A stretch of 41,291 nucleotides of DNA from Brotaphodocola catenula (GTDB taxonomy: Bacteria > Bacillota > Clostridia > Lachnospirales > Lachnospiraceae), in the NCBI GenBank assembly GCA_020686985.1, contig JAJEPU010000029.1, forward strand, positions 1 through 41,291, in the 5' to 3' direction. The stretch's first letter is position 1. Every line of letters starts with the position of its first letter. The translations under genes and the position numbers were made by a program. Below, piece after piece: positions 41,172 to 41,291 of the stretch. The notes beneath the pieces are model-generated. The model made no database searches and had not been told where the DNA came from. It saw only the letters and a program-made list of their open reading frames with translations.

Positions 41172-41218
41172 TTCACGGCAACGCCGTGAACGTGGCTGAA
41201 AGCCACATAGTTACTGTA
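41172..41218. repeat. Double-hairpin repeat with AGTTACTGT end
   Basis: Two back-to-back perfect hairpins, TTCACGGC/GCCGTGAA (41172-41179, 41183-41190) and GTGGCT/AGCCAC (41192-41197, 41201-41206), are followed by ATAGTTACTGTA. The AGTTACTGT end and the TTCACG start match the terminal arm of the element at 26082. It sits just upstream of the que promoter. The rest of the window to 41291 shows a small palindrome (41241-41257) and no gene. Confidence 0.6.
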
Positions 41219-41291
41219 TTTTAATTGCATATTGTTTTTTCACTTATTAGGTGAATGAAAAAAGAGCATCCGTTTGTGGTAGAATTAAGGT

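Noticed and set aside
41241-41257. TTCAC/GTGAA palindrome near the right edge as the end of an insertion sequence
   Set aside because: Five-base arms only and the neighbouring sequence is cut off by the window end.

Overview
The window looks like the chromosome of a gut-type anaerobic Firmicute, most likely a member of the Lachnospiraceae (Clostridia). This rests on strong GGAGG-type ribosome sites, an [FeFe]-hydrogenase operon of NADH-linked type, a LoaP/NusG-like regulator heading a polysaccharide operon, a choloylglycine (bile salt) hydrolase, a PII-like/DUF1538 pair and FMN and preQ1 riboswitches. The species cannot be named from the sequence alone.

Layout. (1) 1-9.2 kb, minus strand: an exopolysaccharide operon. 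It starts with a LoaP-like antiterminator, continues with a GT4, the remnant of a second GT4, an intact GT4, two tandem PF05704 capsular-synthesis paralogues, a GT2, a polysaccharide pyruvyl transferase, a Wzy-type polymerase and a final GT2. The part below about 7.2 kb is visibly more AT-rich than the rest and looks acquired or rapidly turned over. (2) 9.5-11.4 kb, plus strand: an XRE regulator and a SpoIID-like/peptidoglycan-binding protein, closed by a bidirectional terminator. (3) 11.4-14.6 kb, minus: purine nucleoside phosphorylase, a sodium-coupled NSS transporter and a HAD phosphatase, behind a clear sigma-A promoter. (4) 14.7-18.4 kb, minus: a double-HTH LysR regulator, a duplicated DUF1538 membrane protein and a tandem PII-like protein. 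(5) 18.4-22 kb, minus: hydC-hydB-hydA, with a HydB shorter than the usual bifurcating form. (6) 22-26.3 kb, minus: a heterodimeric ABC exporter with one degenerate ATP site, framed by two palindromic repeat elements. (7) 26.3-29.4 kb: a YihY/BrkB membrane protein, a bile salt hydrolase and a double-Nudix protein. (8) 29.5-34.05 kb, minus: ribD-ribE-ribBA-ribH, with promoter, FMN riboswitch, riboswitch terminator and end terminator all visible. (9) 34.1-37.2 kb: a DUF2812 membrane protein and a divergent MATE transporter. (10) 37.2-41.15 kb, minus: queD-queE-folE-queC-queF behind a probable preQ1 riboswitch and terminator.

How they work together. The rib operon makes riboflavin from GTP and ribulose-5-phosphate and is fed back by FMN. 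The que operon carries every step from GTP (FolE) to preQ1 (QueF) and is fed back by preQ1. The hydrogenase operon would dispose of reducing equivalents as H2. The polysaccharide operon appears to be controlled by processive antitermination.

The least explained material is the double-HTH LysR/DUF1538/tandem-PII cluster, the 137-bp nested palindrome at 22274-22410, a second repeat family seen at about 26.1, 34.1 and 41.2 kb, and the low-complexity purine-rich spacers between genes of the rib and que operons. No tRNA, rRNA, CRISPR array or intact insertion sequence was seen.
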